Shown here: piece by piece, positions 1-11,355 of the stretch | Position numbering within the stretch: the stretch's first letter is position 1 | Layout of the letters: every line of letters begins with the position of its first letter | The notes under the pieces: model-generated | Seen by the model: only the letters and a program-made list of their open reading frames with translations | Told to the model about the DNA's origin: nothing | Databases searched by the model: none | Assembly (NCBI GenBank): GCA_035610365.1 | Contig: CM069435.1 | Span: forward strand, 7,652,001 to 7,716,000 | Length of the DNA: 64,000 nucleotides | Reading direction: 5' to 3' | Origin: Aquatica leii | Taxonomy: Eukaryota > Arthropoda > Insecta > Coleoptera > Lampyridae | Position numbers and translations under genes: made by a program

Positions 1-1740
1 TTTCACTTTATTCTTTTTATTCTTTCTTACATTTTGATGCTCGCGATCCTTGTTTATATCAGTATCTATCTCAATTGTCGACGTCGGTGCTCTCCCAACA
101 GCTTTCGCTTAAAACGTACTTGGGATTATGGACTCGTTGAAGTTTCCTTTTATACCTATTATCCATGTCTTTGTGGACCACTTTAAGTAGTCATCGTCAC
201 CTAACAATTAAGTAATATTCGTCATTGTCTGTTTGTACCGGTAAAAAACATCTTAAATAGACAACACAATGACGATTTTTTTATTTTCAGTTTTCAAAAC
301 GAGACGAACTTGGAACATTATTGCGGCCGTTGTTGAATGCTAGAGATTTATTTTTGAAAGGCGTTCTTTTACAGTTTTAGCAATTTGACCACTTTATGAT
401 GGAAAAAAAGAATAGGTAAAGCGTGGTTTGTGATGTCTACGGTAGATGAGTTTATTTTTTTAACACACTGCAACACCCAAACATCATTGTCAAATAATTA
501 CTAAGTAAACGATACCATTGATGCGCGTAGTCAAGTAACAACTTTACTAATTCGTATTTCACATTATTAAAAATGATTTACAGCAATGCAAGGTGTAATT
601 GGAAGACTACGAACGTTAATATAAATTACGGCGTCAATCCGTTGTACGATTAAGTTTCAAAATATTTGCACGTTATAATAAAATTGCACATTTAAGAAAA
701 TTAAGAAACTCATTACGTTTTTAATTGGTTTTTAAGACACTTTCGAAAATTTTAAGACGTTACACACAAGAAGGTGTAACTGTAAATTTGTAAAGAAAAG
801 TAAATATTGCGAGTTTTATACATTCACTTACAAATATGGACGTGCCTCAAGGTTCATTTTATGGCACACTTATTCTTTAACATCCGATCCGATTCGGTCA
901 GTAAAATAGACGTACAAAGTGGTGGTCACATTCTAAACATGTGTGTATCTAAAAAACTTAAATTCAATACTTAATTAAAATACGTAACTTTAGAAAATTA
1001 ATTATAATAAATTTTCTCGTTTTACATCTTTCTATTGTACCTTTAAAAATAGATTAAATTAACAACGCTTTATGACCATTTTATGTAAATTTTTTGTACT
1101 AAAGTCGTTTTACATGTTGAATAAATATTGTTAAGGAAGATTTTTTCGGGGAACCAATTCTGTTGTAAAGTTTTGCGCCTATTGAGAAGTCTCAAATTAC
1201 CTCAGAGTTGACGTGAGGTCATCTACGGAAGTTTAGTTGTATTGAATTTCTTTGAAACATGTTGTTAAGACTTTTTAATTAGAAGTTTTTCGTTTATCGT
1301 TAATGAGTTTCTACCGGAAAACGTTTATGTCAAAATACGCTGATTGAAGGCGATGTTGCCGGCAAGAATTATCACAAATTTGTTTTAAAATATACATTCT
1401 TAATGACTATTTTATAGTCGTAGAGAAAAATTGATTGTGTTTAATAATGGCGCCCATGAAAATTATAGTTAAAAAAATTGTTTGGTATAAATTTGGTTTG
1501 GTTAAATAACAATGTAAGTAAAAACAAACAAATATCTATTCAGATGACAACAATACAAGAAATATAAAAATGGTAAAATACTCAAATCAAATACACTATA
1601 CAAGGTATGTTAATACATAATGTAAATGCAATGGTATAAAATAAATTGTTCTTTACAAGCTACTTCTAACAAATAATAAGAAATAATAAATTGTTTCTGT
1701 CAGAATTGTCAGGTAGAGCTACCTAATATTACAAAACAAA
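1..1740. other. AT-rich stretch, no gene recognised
   Basis: No reading frame of useful length or recognisable protein is visible on either strand. The base composition is strongly AT-rich. It probably includes the 3' flank and terminus of the minus-strand hAT element that follows, but I could not find a convincing terminal inverted repeat. Confidence 0.5.
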
Positions 1741-1760
1741 ATAAAATCTATTTTCACAAA

Positions 1761-2200
1761 TTAAAAAATCGGCAATTCACAAAAATCCACTTTTCGATCC
1801 TTCATGTCGGTACATTTTTTTATGATATGGTGAAAATCTATTTCTTCTAATATAGAAGATTCTATTGAGATGATAGATAAATTTGATAACCGTTCTTGAC
1901 TCATGGTCGACCCTAAATATTTTTTTATTAGCTTTAATTTGGAGAAGGATCTTTCTGCAGACACTGGTAAAGTGAGTAGAATTCGAATAGCAACTGCTAA
2001 GTTTGGATATTTTGAATTTAAATCATTATAAAATACAAACTGTAAAATTTTAGATATCTCATTGTTTAAATCTTTTAACATGGGCTGGATTTGTACAATT
2101 TCGTCGTATAAATCGTCACCATCTATATCTAAATTATCGTTAAATCTCAGTTTTTCCTTACAACTTTTTGCACGAAAGTCTTAGTTGCGTTTTTTCAGTT
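1761..2200 (-). pseudogene. hAT transposase C-terminal dimerisation domain (hATC)
   Basis: The translated stretch contains the hATC signature: leucine-rich 'ILLTLPVSAERSFSKLKLIK' followed by 'YLGSTMSQERLSNLSIISIE'. This is the dimerisation region at the C-terminus of ZMYM1-like hAT transposases. The open frame starts at 2081, but homologous-looking acidic sequence (ending in '...DDLYDEIVQIQPM') continues upstream to about 2200. There the Penelope-like insert begins. The frame ends at a stop shortly after 'DFCELPIF', a plausible natural C-terminus. Confidence 0.8.
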
Positions 2201-2293
2201 TCGTCTAAATAGTATAAAAATTGAAATTAGTTTTCCGGAACATGTTTTTTTATATTGCGGTAGATCGATTTCATTATCCCTATTAAAATTGCC

Positions 2294-2605
2294 CTACTTC
2301 TGGATTTCAATGGCTTCTTTGTATAGTCTAGGCCAGAAGTTTTGGGATTTAGCGAACATTGTTGCCTCTTCAAATTTTATCGTGTGACCGGTGTCTAAAA
2401 AGTGTTCCGCAACAGCAGATCTTTTGTTATGTTTCTTTGTATCCGCCTTATGTTCTTTTAATCTGGTAGCTATGTTGCGTCCTGTTTGTCCCGCCAGTTC
2501 ACGCGAACAAGGGATGTGGTAGACCCCTGGTTCCTCGAGTGGTGCTTTTGTTTCTTTTGATTTTGAAAAATTGGCGGCTATTTTATTTGTTGCAGTGAAG
2601 ATCAC
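2294..2605 (-). pseudogene. Penelope-like GIY-YIG endonuclease domain
   Basis: The 103-residue frame contains 'EEPGVYHIPCSRELAGQTGR' then 'IATRLKEHKAD', 'SAVAEHFLDTGHTIKFEEAT' and 'LYKEAIEIQK'. These match the GIY-YIG nuclease of Penelope-like elements, in which G-V-Y is followed by Y-I-G-x-T-G-R, a catalytic Arg and a late Glu. Here the YIG triad reads L-A-G, so the nuclease may be impaired even apart from the frame breaks. The frame is separated from the RT by about 400 bp of degraded linker with several frame changes. Confidence 0.85.
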
Positions 2606-3024
2606 TTTGATATTTTTCCTTCTAAGTATCCTGGCTATTTTATCCGTGCAGCCTTTTATGGAAGAAAGGATGTTGCCACGGGTTCCTCCTTTGGTTTTTC
2701 CTTACTGTGTTTGTTAATTGCTTGATATATGTCTGCTTTTCTGAAACCGTTTTTTATTAAGGCGTTTGTTAGGTGACCTAGCTCGGTCTTTAACGTGTTT
2801 GGTTCACTGATCGCCTTGGCCCTGTGTACTAAAGTTTTTGAACTGCAAACTTCTCAGCTGGATGATGATGTGAATTGGCGTTGAAGTATCTGTCAGTATG
2901 TGTCGGTTTTCTATATACTTGATGTCACAATTTGTTGTCCATATTTCGAGTGACCAGTACGTTCAAGAATGAAATGCTTCTGTTGGTTTCCTTTTCCATA
3001 GTGTTGAAATCTAACTGGTTGATG

Positions 3025-3872
3025 TTATCCAGAAAGTTGTGTAGTGTTTCTATTCCAAATTACAAATGTATCGTCCACATAACGTAGCCAGCATTTTGGT
3101 TTGAGGGTAGGGGTTTCCAATGCTCTTTTTTCAAAATCCTCCATAAATATATTGGCGATGACTGGAGAAAGTGATGATCCCATGGCTGCCCCTTCAATTT
3201 GTTCGTATACAATATTGTTGAATGAGAAGTACGTGGACTTTAAGCATAGCTCAATTAGTCCGTTAAGCTCCTCGTCCAAATCTGCTTTTCGTAATTTGGT
3301 CTTGATGATCTCCAGTGCTGTTTGTAGTGGCACTTTTGTGAAGAGAGATGTCACATCAAAACTGACTAACATGTCTTCTGGTTCCAATTTAATTACTTTA
3401 ATTCTTTACATGATGGATGCTTTTTCCCATAAGCGGTTGTAAAATGGTACATAAGTATCTAACCAGAGGATGAGTGGCTGAACCTGTAGCCCTCACAATT
3501 GAACGGTACCCCTGATTTGTGGATTTTTGGAAGGCCGTAAAGGTGCGGCATCCTGGTATCTGTAGGAATTAGTCGTCTCTTTTCATGTTCCGGGATCGTG
3601 CTTGCGGATTTTACAGCGGTCGAAATCTTTCTCTTTAGAGGTTTTATTGGATTCCTCTTCAATGGTTTGTACGCCGAATCTTGTAGCAAAGTATCGATTT
3701 TTTCCATGTGGTCGTTGGTGTTCATGATTACAGAAGCATTTCCTTTATCAGCTAGTAATACAGTGATTTCTTTGTTGGCCTTAAGTTCCCTTAGAGCATT
3801 TCTTTCCTCTCGATTGATGTTGGATTTCGGTGCTGTAGATTTCTTCAGAATATCGGCTGTTTTGACCGTCAC
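3025..3872 (-). pseudogene. Penelope-like reverse transcriptase domain (broken)
   Basis: Two consecutive minus-strand frames carry the RT. The first (3872-3459) has 'ERNALRELKANKEITVLLAD' with 'KGNASVIM' and 'RMPHLYGLPKIHKSGVPF', Penelope RT blocks ahead of the palm. The second (3387-3025) has 'LVSFDVTSLFTKVPLQTALE', 'EQIEGAAMGSSLSPVIANIF' and 'WLRYVDDTFVIW'. The YVDD catalytic box is intact. A frameshift and a short gap separate the frames at about 3390-3460. RT use in Penelope is target-primed reverse transcription; this copy cannot encode a continuous enzyme. Confidence 0.9.
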
Positions 3873-4503
3873 CTGTTCTTGAATATGTTGTGATAGAGTT
3901 CTCGAATGAACTCACTATTTCTTCCTTTGGTATAAATTTTGGTGTGATAGCAAAATTTAATCCTTTTGATAAAATGGCGGTTGCTGGTCCACTGAGTGTG
4001 GTGGAAGACATACTGATGATGATCCTGTCTGTCTCGAATTGCGGCTGTGAAGGATGTTGTACTTCTTGTAACTTCTGGAACTTCGCCATTTGTATTTTCT
4101 TCACCTTTTTGGCGATCTCTTCGGCTTTTTCCGTAGATAGTTTGTCGATCAAATCCCAGATTGTCGAATCTATTGCGTTGATCAGTCGTGAATGGACTGA
4201 AAATAACTCCGTAGTTTTCTGGTCTAATTGTCGTCTAGTTTCGTGTATCCTCTCCCTTAACAAGGCTCGGCTGGCTCTTCGCAGTATATGCTTCCCCGTT
4301 CTAGTCTTGATGTGATGTTGTAATTGCAGAAAACCTGGGACAATGTCCTGATCTCTACATCTGCTCAAAAAGACTAATTGAGCAAGCAGACGTTGGCGTT
4401 TGATCTTGAGTGTCTCCAATTTCCGTACGATTTTAAAAACTTCTTCCCCGTAGAGTTGGATAATTTTATTTTTGAGGCTTTCGCGGCCATGATTTTTTAA
4501 CAA
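3781..4503 (-). pseudogene. Penelope-like element, N-terminal region
   Basis: A 240-residue frame rich in Lys, Arg and Glu, consistent with a coiled-coil ('ALLRERIHETRRQLDQKTTE', 'AEEIAKKVKKIQMAKFQKLQ'), precedes the reverse transcriptase. Penelope-like proteins have such a basic, helical N-terminal extension. The end includes 'LNFAITPKFIPKEEIVSSFE', the conserved segment just before the RT. The frame then changes near 3870 and the protein continues in the overlapping frame that ends at 3459, so the gene is broken here by an indel. Confidence 0.7.
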
Positions 4504-4590
4504 TTAATTATTTTTGGGTTTTAAACCGCGTTGCATATTTACACTTTTTATAAAATTTAGAAAACTTACAAACCTAGAAAAATTTACAAT

Positions 4591-4613
4591 GTTTCACGTT
4601 TCGACTTCTTCAG
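4591..4613 (-). ncRNA. Hammerhead-ribozyme-like motif at the 5' end of the Penelope-like element
   Basis: On the minus strand the stretch reads CTGAAGAAGTCGAAACGTG followed by AAAC. It resembles the CUGANGA...GAAAC core that Penelope-like elements carry in their terminal repeats. The second core box is present, but stem II is only a few bases and the first box ends AGA. It could be a degenerate or minimal ribozyme, or simply a conserved terminal motif. It lies about 90 bp upstream of the first coding ATG region. Confidence 0.35.
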
Positions 4614-5415
4614 AAAAAACTGAAACTGAAGATATAGGATCCTGACAAGCCTTTATATTGTTTTAATTTTTGCAAAACTTTCAGAGCTAATTGTATATTC
4701 ATAGTTTCTGATTGTAAAATTTTACTAACAAAGTTGACTTGCACTAAAACTTCATACCAGACGTGAACTGAAGGTATAAACGTAAATGTTGATATTTTAT
4801 CTCTTAAACACCTACCTTGATATTTTGATTCCTGATCAAATCTATCTGAATTTGTTATGTCGTATAATGCGTCACATATTTCCGGTAAATTTTTAAACAA
4901 TGGCTTTATTGCATTAATTCTGCTTGACCATCTCGTGCCAGATAATGGCACAGGGCATATAAAACGCTTGTGGATTTAGATCTAAAAGAATTTTCTGCAA
5001 ACCGCAGTTTTTACCACGCATATTGGAACCGTTATCATAGCCCTGTCCCCTCACATTATTTATATCTAAACCGAATTTTTTTAAATTTTCTATTATTAAA
5101 GAACTCAAACCAATGCCAGTTGTATCAAAAAACAAAAAAATGTATATTCGTACTTAGAGTCTTTGGCCAATGACCTGGATCGTCGTGAATAAAGTTTGCC
5201 TTGCTCAGGTCTCTATCAGTGTTGTTTTCATCAAAAGTTGTTAATTGTTGTATCTCTTCTTCAATTGTAATCTGCGCATCAGATTGGTTCGCCGTTCGGT
5301 TTTCTTCATTATTAGTAGGAGTCGTTTTTTCCAAAGCCAAATAGCAAGAAGAACAAGTACTCAAAGTTGATGTTTTATAACTACATACTTCCTCAGTGTT
5401 GTAGAGAATTTGCAA
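4610..5415 (-). pseudogene. hAT transposase N-terminal and central part
   Basis: Three overlapping minus-strand frames form the front of the transposase. The N-terminal part (5415-5125) carries Asn/Thr-rich linker and 'DDPGHWPK', a motif seen ahead of the core in ZMYM1-like proteins. The next (5135-4914) has 'FFDTTGIGLSSLIIENLKKF', 'RGQGYDNGSNMRG' and 'NPQAFYMPCA', the catalytic-core block of this lineage with D and the GYDNGSNM motif. The last (4951-4610) has 'LSGTRWSSRINAIKPL', the conserved tryptophan-containing block. Frame changes at about 5130 and 4930 show decay. The protein stops matching at about 4615, where the Penelope-like insert begins. Confidence 0.75.
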
Positions 5416-5447
5416 AACTCTTGTATCTAAAAGGATCTAAATAGAAT

Positions 5448-8400
5448 ATGTCTTAAAATAGGAATATGTATTTAATTTTCAAAAATTTTAAATTAACTCC
5501 CTACAGGGGTATGTACGGACACGATAAAAATTATAGAATTAACAATAAAATTATATTTATTATACTTATTATACATACTATGTTGGTTGACTTATGTTAT
5601 TAACAATTACAATAGATTACTAAAGCACTACTTACATAATATGACAATGTTCTAATGTTGTGAAGAATCGAAACTGCTACTTTCCTTATACAGGACTACG
5701 AAAACCGACAAGTTGTGTATCGCAAGGTGAATGAGATTGTTGACAAAATTGCAGCCAGGAAGCTGATAGCTGCGTTTAATTAGGTGGGGTGTGGGGCGCT
5801 GGTGGCTATGCGTGCCTTCAATTTCTGTTTTGCTTGTTTCTACAGGATTTTACCTTCTCTTTATTGGATCTCTATAATTGATCTCATATCTCTAACATGG
5901 TTTAAATAACCTGCAATTTGAAATTTATTAAATAGAGATTATTAAATTTAGCGACGGCTTCTCTATTAGGTCATTTGGTCAATGACTCTCCAGAAAAATG
6001 AATAAGGAAGGTATTTTATTTACTTTAAAACTACAGAAAATTTGCGTTTAAATCGAATTATCAAAGTTTGAATTTCATTCGTTTAAATTGAGAATTGAGA
6101 TACGAAAACTTGCGAATCTACCAGAGGCTCACATTTACGTGTGTCGCATGCATAATATTGAAGCCGAATCGTAGATGATATAGTTATTGTAGTCAATAGT
6201 GAGATACACATAATACAATTATGTGCGAGTTAAAAAAGAAGATAAGTAAACGCTTAAATGCCTACTTGCGGTTTTGAACCCATAGGTCATTCCGCCTACT
6301 CAGTGGCAGTATCAATATCTTCGCATCACGTGTGTATAAAACACTGAAGCTAGAATTCACATTTCTTATCACATATGACAAACTGTACAGTCGATTTTCT
6401 TAGTTGACCTATAATATTCATTTGTAATAGACGACTTATCCTTTCTGTTTCATAATGACGGTACAAGACATTAAAAAATTATTTGTTAATATTAGTTTAG
6501 ACGTTTAGAATTTAAATTTAATGCTCGTACTCTTTACTTCAAACTCGTAAGACCAGTAAACATCAAAATAAAGAAGTCCATAGTAATTTTAAAGAATCTA
6601 TGTATGATTCGTCAGATTAGATTTGTGAATTTGAAGCAAATAATATATTTTACTGTTTTTTTTTTCAAAAGAAAAAGCGAAAAAGCACTCGTTATCGGCG
6701 AATCACATGAAAAGTTGTATGAATTATGCTGGTCGCGTTAATATTCGCAATAAAAATGTTTGTAAAAATAGATACATATATTAAATATAATAACTGATTG
6801 ACTTTGCGACTACCGTGAGAAGTGAACAATGTTCCTCTAAGTAAAAAAGGACAAGAAAATCGTGCGTATTTCTATGCTAAGCATTAATAAATCTTCCATT
6901 AAAAAATGTAAATTTTTATCGATCATTTGGTAATTGTAAATATGGACAAATATCTTAAATCTCACATCTCATCTAACAATGTTTTTTTAGACTTTGCGAT
7001 AATTGTGTTTTTTTAGATGACCTTGTTGTATGACCACCACCCGCCACTGATTAAATTTCTAAATTTTCATGGTAGATTTGGAATTTTCATTGTCCAATTC
7101 CTTCGGGACGCCTATCGTCGCCCTTTCAGACCTGGCGCCTGTGTGCGCCGCACACATTGCGCATATTTCAAAACATTTTTACTATCTTATGACACTTTAA
7201 TCATTTTTTATCAATAAATTAAAAAAAACTACATATTAAAAGTTGTAAAAAAAGGCGTTTTTGGGTGAAATTATTCTTTTATGTGTCTTATTTCTGAAGC
7301 TTTACAACGAGACTTTTACCAGTTTCGTAGAACTGAACAATAAAATGATAATACTATTCATTTTTTTTCTATTCGTTTGTTCTTAAAAAATTTTTCAGGT
7401 GTTACAACCACTGCTGTCATCCATGAATCCTTCTCGATTTCGTGACTTGATGCCAAATTTACCACGGTTGCGTGTTTAAACCACTAATCTTGCTACTTAC
7501 GTCACACATCGTTTTCCATTTTTTTTAATATTATTTTACATAACTAACTTATCTTATTTTGTTATATTTATATTTTTTGATGCTGGTATAAACGGATGCG
7601 GATACGTATAAAAAATGGATCAGCTTTGTAATGGTTGCTTACAACGCGATTATTTCCGTCTTCTGTTTTCAGTGCTTAAAAATAAATTGACCGTTTTCAT
7701 TTAATAAGAGAACAATCCTATTATACGCAACCAAATTCTAAATTATATGCTCAGTTTACATTTATACATATTACTTTCGCTGAAATCGTTTTTAATGATA
7801 TATGAAAAAGCAGAAAAAAGCAGCTCCTTTCAAAGCACATTTATTACAATATCAAAATAAAAGTCAGATTATCGAACCGTGATAATTTCAGAATCGCAAA
7901 AAATGTTATTCAAACACATTGCTAAACGCTTGAAACGTGAGAATCAAAAACAGAACAATGCGAAACGAACCGTAACCGAAAATCTGAAAAATAATATTCA
8001 AGTTTGTAGACAAGAAATCTTTCTAACACAGCCGAGTAAAGTTAAATTTATCGCAGGTTACAGAAAAATGGCCTAATTTATTAATTAAACTTGTTGAAAT
8101 ATAATATAATAAAAATAGAACGTACTAAAGATAAGTGTGTCAAAATTTTCAAAGATCTTTGAACTCGGAGGAAACAAAGTTGTGTAATGGAACAGTGGGT
8201 AAATTGCAAAAGATCCATTTTGGCCAAATTGCTTCTGCTTTGTTTTAGAATTACAGAAATAAATGATTGTTTTTAAATAGAATTCAAGCGGGGTTATGTA
8301 ATCGCTGAAAAAATTAATGTACATACATACATCAGGAAACGATTTGTTATTATTATAAATAAAAATATGGAGACAAAGCTGCACTTTGCCCAGACGATGT

Positions 8401-10777
8401 TTTATCATAAAACAATAACAGTGTCGACTGTTGATAAAATAATTTAAAGTCTACATAGATCATTCATTTCCTAAATGTTACCATAGAAAAAATCTGGTGC
8501 GCTCAATACGGGTTGAGTCGTTACTTTTTTTTCTCTAAGTTAGTGGTTGCTACCCACGCTTTTATTCCTTTAAAATAGGAGATTCTTAGTTAAACAAACT
8601 TAAAACCAGCTTCCACAAGGCTATATAAAATAGGCGAAGCAACACCAGCGTAGCAACAAAACGACTTTGGTTTTGAAAGGTCGTGACGCCCAAATTGATA
8701 TTACCTCATTCTATGCAAAAACGCATTTTCTTAGTTTTTAATTCAGTTCCTCATTATGCTTAAAATTTTTTGACTTAGTTTTATCGTTTAAACTTGCATC
8801 GAATGCGTCATTAATTAGTTCGACTTAATTAAAAATTTACAATTACACAGTGAAAAAGAAAATTTGATTAAGCGCGCAATGCCCAATATTGTTCCGGCCA
8901 ATTAAAATACGTATATTAAGCGCAATTAATCGTATGAAGCAATAATAGTAAATCCGTACAAATTGGGAAATAAAGTTAAGGTATTTACGACGCTGCTAAA
9001 TTTTCTAGTCCGTTCAACTCTTATTTGTTTACTGTGTTATGTATTAGTACATTCGAATTTGCAAAATAATAATGTCTTCTAACTAGTCCGGTTCTAGACT
9101 TATTTTTGTTAAACTAGACAGAACATTCCTTTGCGTAGGAACCATGTGCTATTTTTAGAAGTTCTGGTAAAGGTATCGAATAACCGCCAACACAATTCTT
9201 CAACTAAATTTTTTACTTTCTTACATAATAATTTTCATACTGGTTTTTTTAACGAGTGCGTTGAAAGCGCAAAAAAAGCGTCACATATGTATTTATTTAT
9301 GCAATGGTTTTGCTTATGTACCATACATGATTTTAAGGCAGAAGTTATTGGAGCTGCTGTCGATGGAAAGGTTAACGATCTTTAAAAGTAGATTCGCCGT
9401 GAACTGAAACATGTAATTGAGCAACCTTGATTGCATTAGTACATTTGAGTAACTTGAACACGAATTTAGTTCTATTTTCAGGTTGTCGCAAGGACAACCA
9501 CTCTCAATTAGATTTTTTTTTCTATGTTTGTAGCTGATTTCTAGTCCATTCAGATCGTACGATTCAAGAAAGATTTGGATGCGATAGAAACTAAAATAAG
9601 GTCAATGTGAAACAAACATCTACGTTATTATTTTAACAAACATAGAATCTCATTTCTTTTTAGGATACTGTTTAGTTTGTAGAACGTAATTGGCTACATT
9701 CAAATGATTTATTACATTAGTGAAGTTTGCTTTTGTTATTTAAAGAAATGGTGCAGTAGACCTACATTGATGGTCCAATCGAAGTACTTCTATATTTGAA
9801 GGGATAGGGAACAATGTTACCAACACCTTGACGTTTCGTTGAACTTCTTCAAAATATTGGCTGTCTATTGCTTTTTTCACTGTGTCATTCTTTGCTGTGG
9901 TTTTCATTATTTAGTACGCAAAACGCAGCACATAGTTTACATCCAGGTTTCTATAAACTAAAACTTATCAAAGAAAGCAGTTTAGTGAAAATAGAAAAAA
10001 ATATGTGATTATCTGTCTCTTATCTGCGTATGAATTAAGTTTGAGGGTGATAAGTTTTCTGTTTCACACTATACTTTTTTCTGTCACAAATTCTAGTTCA
10101 TAGAAACTTGGATATAAACGAAACGAGTAGATTGGACATTATTTGTTTGATCAGGTAACGTTTGATGACGATAAGCTTGCTAACAATGATGATTGTAATG
10201 TAACGGCTTTATTGCGAGTGGATTGACCAACTCCATCAATTAGTTGTTGTTGTTGGTTGTTTGTTTAGTCGTAGCTGATCACCATGTTCGATTCTACTTG
10301 ATGTGGCGATATCGTAGGTAACTGCATTTTTAGTGACGAACTCATCGCAAGGATCCATCGAGAACCTGTTGCATAGTTGCGGGTGTAATGAACGTATTCT
10401 ATTAAGTTAACTCTTGATGATCGTACGAAACTGATTGCATCCTTGTGCGCAATCAACCAATAATGGTATACAAATAATCTCATTAATCGTATTTATGGCG
10501 TTTGCCTATCATTTTTAACTAATGCATCAACGATCAGCACGAAACAAGAATCTTTAAATTTATTTGACTATAAGAAACAGATGGTTTTGAATTACTGACG
10601 ATGGTAGGATGTCATGTGAAGCACGCCTAAGCAAAGATATTTTCGTTAAATCAGTCGGCGTAACTTTCCTTTTTCTGATCATAATAGTTAGTAATCATAA
10701 TATGGAGCGTGAGAATCTTTAGCGTCTACCGGAAGAGTCCACTAATGATTATGATAAAATCTGCATGAAAATCGGCC
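5448..10777. other. Long non-coding stretch
   Basis: About 5.3 kb of AT-rich sequence with only short, low-complexity frames and no recognisable domain. A G-rich patch at about 5785-5807 and a Penelope-type terminal relic at 9826-9855 are the only distinctive items. Nothing on either strand supports a host gene. Confidence 0.5.
9826..9855 (-). other. Penelope-type terminal motif relic
   Basis: The reverse complement contains TTTTGAAGAAGTTCAACGAA followed by ACGTCAAGG. It is similar to the 5'-terminal motif of the Penelope-like element at 4591-4613 (GAAGAAGTC...GAAACGT). No coding remnant lies beside it, so it looks like an isolated terminal fragment. Confidence 0.35.
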
Positions 10778-10794
10778 CTGATACCATTCTTGAC

Positions 10795-10831
10795 GATTCT
10801 TATGTAAAATGACGTCCTGAATCCAAAAATG
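10795..10831 (+). repeat. Left inverted repeat of the 11-kb element
   Basis: GATTCTTATGTAAAATGACG and the following bases match the reverse complement of 13234-13270 with few differences. It lies about 525 bp upstream of the transposase-like gene. Confidence 0.75.
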
Positions 10832-11355
10832 AGCTCCGTTTTTACCCATCACCCACCTATTTTGGGGGGACCCCATTTCTATTTTATTTTTTGCATTTTT
10901 TTTAGAATTTTAACTTATAGCCGTTAAACATCCCAAAGCAGGTAATAAAATTTATACCAAAGTATATGGCAAAAGTTTTGCTATAAAATGTATATAGAAA
11001 CAACAATAAAATACAAATATATAAGAACAGTAAAAAATATCAATAAACAGTTAGGAAGATTCACTGCACGACGCTGGCGATCTCAATACCACATGCAGGT
11101 TTGAACAGGAATTTTCGACAGGCTTGAACTTGCATTACTCTTCTCATTATAGTATATTACATTGTTTGCTTAACTGCTTCGATCAGTACATCTATAGCTG
11201 TTGCAGAGTTAACTTGTCGACGTTTTAAACGTGCTGGATTTTGTGTTCATTTTTGTCCATTTGTGTAAAACAGTAAAACTACTTTTACTCCGGATTTTTT
11301 CAAGTGACTAAGTGCGATTTGTGGTTAATGTCGGGCGTTGAATTACTGTTTAATT

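Larger units (their letters stand above)
2210..4620 (-). mobile_element. Penelope-like retroelement (RT + GIY-YIG) inserted in hAT
   Basis: A minus-strand retroelement of about 2.4 kb reads, from 4503 downward, N-terminal extension, reverse transcriptase, then GIY-YIG endonuclease. That order is diagnostic of Penelope-like elements. It lies between two halves of a hAT transposase on the same strand, so it is younger than the hAT. Its 5' end (about 4613) carries a conserved terminal motif resembling a hammerhead ribozyme core. Several frame changes break the coding sequence. The exact 3' end near 2200-2290 is uncertain and no target duplication was resolved. Confidence 0.85.
1761..5415 (-). 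mobile_element. hAT DNA transposon (ZMYM1-like lineage), split by a Penelope-like element
   Basis: Pieces of one hAT-type transposase lie in the expected order on the minus strand. The N-terminal and middle parts are at 5415-4610 and the C-terminal dimerisation domain is at about 2200-1761. The gap is filled by a Penelope-like element on the same strand (about 2210-4620). ZMYM1-like hAT proteins are widespread in insect genomes. Frameshifts and the insertion make the copy dead. Terminal inverted repeats and the 8-bp target duplication were not found, so the outer limits are those of the coding pieces only. Confidence 0.75.

Noticed and set aside
3101..4315. Plus-strand open frames over the Penelope-like element
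   Set aside because: Antisense shadows of the RT; no domain of their own.
5785..5807. G-rich patch that might form a G-quadruplex
   Set aside because: Runs are uneven and short; no functional context.
6255..6335. tRNA-like segment on the minus strand with GGGTTCAAAACCGC
   Set aside because: A B-box-like sequence is present, but no convincing A-box or cloverleaf.
9131..9385. 84-residue plus-strand frame
   Set aside because: No family recognised, no splice or regulatory context, starts without a good ATG context; length is compatible with chance in AT-rich DNA.
10265..10483. 72-residue minus-strand frame
   Set aside because: No similarity or context; probably chance.
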